Assembly (NCBI GenBank): GCA_002366775.1
Contig: DFBW01000104.1
Coordinates: 1-6,337, forward strand
Source of the DNA: Roseovarius sp. UBA3070
Lineage (GTDB): Bacteria > Pseudomonadota > Alphaproteobacteria > Rhodobacterales > Rhodobacteraceae
Length of the DNA: 6,337 nucleotides
Direction of reading: 5' to 3'
The translations under genes were made by a program, and so were the position numbers. The notes below the pieces were generated by a model that was not told the DNA's origin, did not search any database, and saw only the letters and a program-made list of their open reading frames with translations. Position 1 is the stretch's first letter. Each line of letters begins with the position of its first letter. Shown piece after piece: positions 6,018 to 6,337 of this stretch.

Positions 6018-6062
6018 GCCTGCTTTGCACAGGCCCCCGGCTTCATCTTTCCAAAAATACTT
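6018..6062 (-). other. Downstream region of the aminotransferase: T-run motif and small hairpin
   Basis: On the minus strand, 13 bases past the aminotransferase stop, comes aagtatttttggaaagatga (from 6062), then a 5-bp stem gcctg/caggc (6034-6030 and 6022-6018) with a 7-base loop. I recall gtatttttgg-aagatgaag as a sequence found very often after genes in Rhodobacterales. Its role is not known to me; a transcript 3'-end or processing signal is possible. Here the T-run precedes the hairpin, so this is not a classical terminator for the minus strand. Confidence 0.4.
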
Positions 6063-6075
6063 AATCGGACTTGCA

Positions 6076-6337
6076 TCACCCCGCGCTGCGTTCGCCCATA
6101 TAGCGGCTGAGGCGTGCCAGCCCTTCCTTGATATCCGCCGTTGCCCGCGCATAGGAAAACCGCAAAGTGCCCCCGCCACGCACCGGGTCAAAATCCAGCC
6201 CCGGTGTGACAGCCACGCCGACCTTGTCCAGAATATCACGCGCCAATGCCCGGCTGTCATCGGTGATCTGGGACACATCTGCATAGACGTAAAACGCCCC
6301 ATCGGGTGGCGCGATATTGCTGAATCCGGCGCGCGGC
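6076..6337 (-). CDS. PLP-dependent class I/II aminotransferase, C-terminal end (5' end outside window)
   Basis: The frame enters from the right edge (first full codon at 6336) and stops with TGA at 6078-6076, showing 86 residues. It begins PRAGFSNIAPPDGAFYVYAD, contains GVAVTPGLDFDP and GGGTLRFSYA, and ends in a helix ADIKEGLARLSRYM. These are the hallmarks of the C-terminal small domain of fold-type I aminotransferases of the aspartate aminotransferase family: the PPxGAFY strand, the PG.DF segment, and the Arg in RFSYA that in this family binds the substrate alpha-carboxylate. The PLP lysine lies outside the window, so substrate specificity cannot be judged. It is codirectional with amiC, 104 bases upstream of it. 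Any ATG or GTG within the visible part is internal. Confidence 0.93.
   Translation of the reverse strand, partial: PRAGFSNIAPPDGAFYVYADVSQITDDSRALARDILDKVGVAVTPGLDFDPVRGGGTLRFSYARATADIKEGLARLSRYMGERSAG

Overview
The window looks like a core-genome segment of an alphaproteobacterium, most likely Rhodobacterales (Roseobacter group). The reasons are the close match of the RF2, PBP1A and amidase proteins to sequences I recall from that group, the moderately high GC with G/C-rich third codon positions, and the gene order amidase - PBP1A - prfB. This assignment rests on recall of the families; no search was run.

Layout, left to right. Positions 1-442 (+) hold the 3' end of a gene for a surface or tail-fibre-like protein whose last ~100 residues form a recognisable C-terminal domain followed by a short coiled coil. 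It converges on prfB (565-1692, -), peptide chain release factor 2. A gap of about 440 bases (1693-2130) separates prfB from the gene upstream of it and contains no convincing gene. That gene is the bifunctional penicillin-binding protein 1A (2131-4647, -). Upstream again, on the same strand, come an N-acetylmuramoyl-L-alanine amidase of the AmiC type (4754-5971, -) and the C-terminal end of a PLP-dependent class I/II aminotransferase (6076-6337, -) that runs off the window.

How the genes work together: the amidase cuts peptidoglycan cross-bridge peptides from the glycan in the periplasm, while PBP1A polymerises and cross-links new glycan, so the two form a wall-remodelling pair. A good sigma70-like promoter (TTGACG, 17-base spacer, TATATG) in the amiC-PBP1A gap suggests PBP1A can also be transcribed independently of the amidase. 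A hairpin with a T-rich tail after PBP1A suggests termination there, with prfB read from its own weaker promoter.

The feature least explained by the genes is a pair of directly repeated, non-coding elements of about 117 bases (452-568 and 1927-2042). They are roughly 79% identical by hand alignment, have imperfect terminal inverted repeats (ctaaagcgt..), and sit on both sides of prfB. Copy 1 contains a 43-base near-perfect hairpin and its right terminus supplies the prfB stop codon. They look like a MITE- or REP-type family. I see no tRNA, rRNA, CRISPR array, transposase or defence system in the window.
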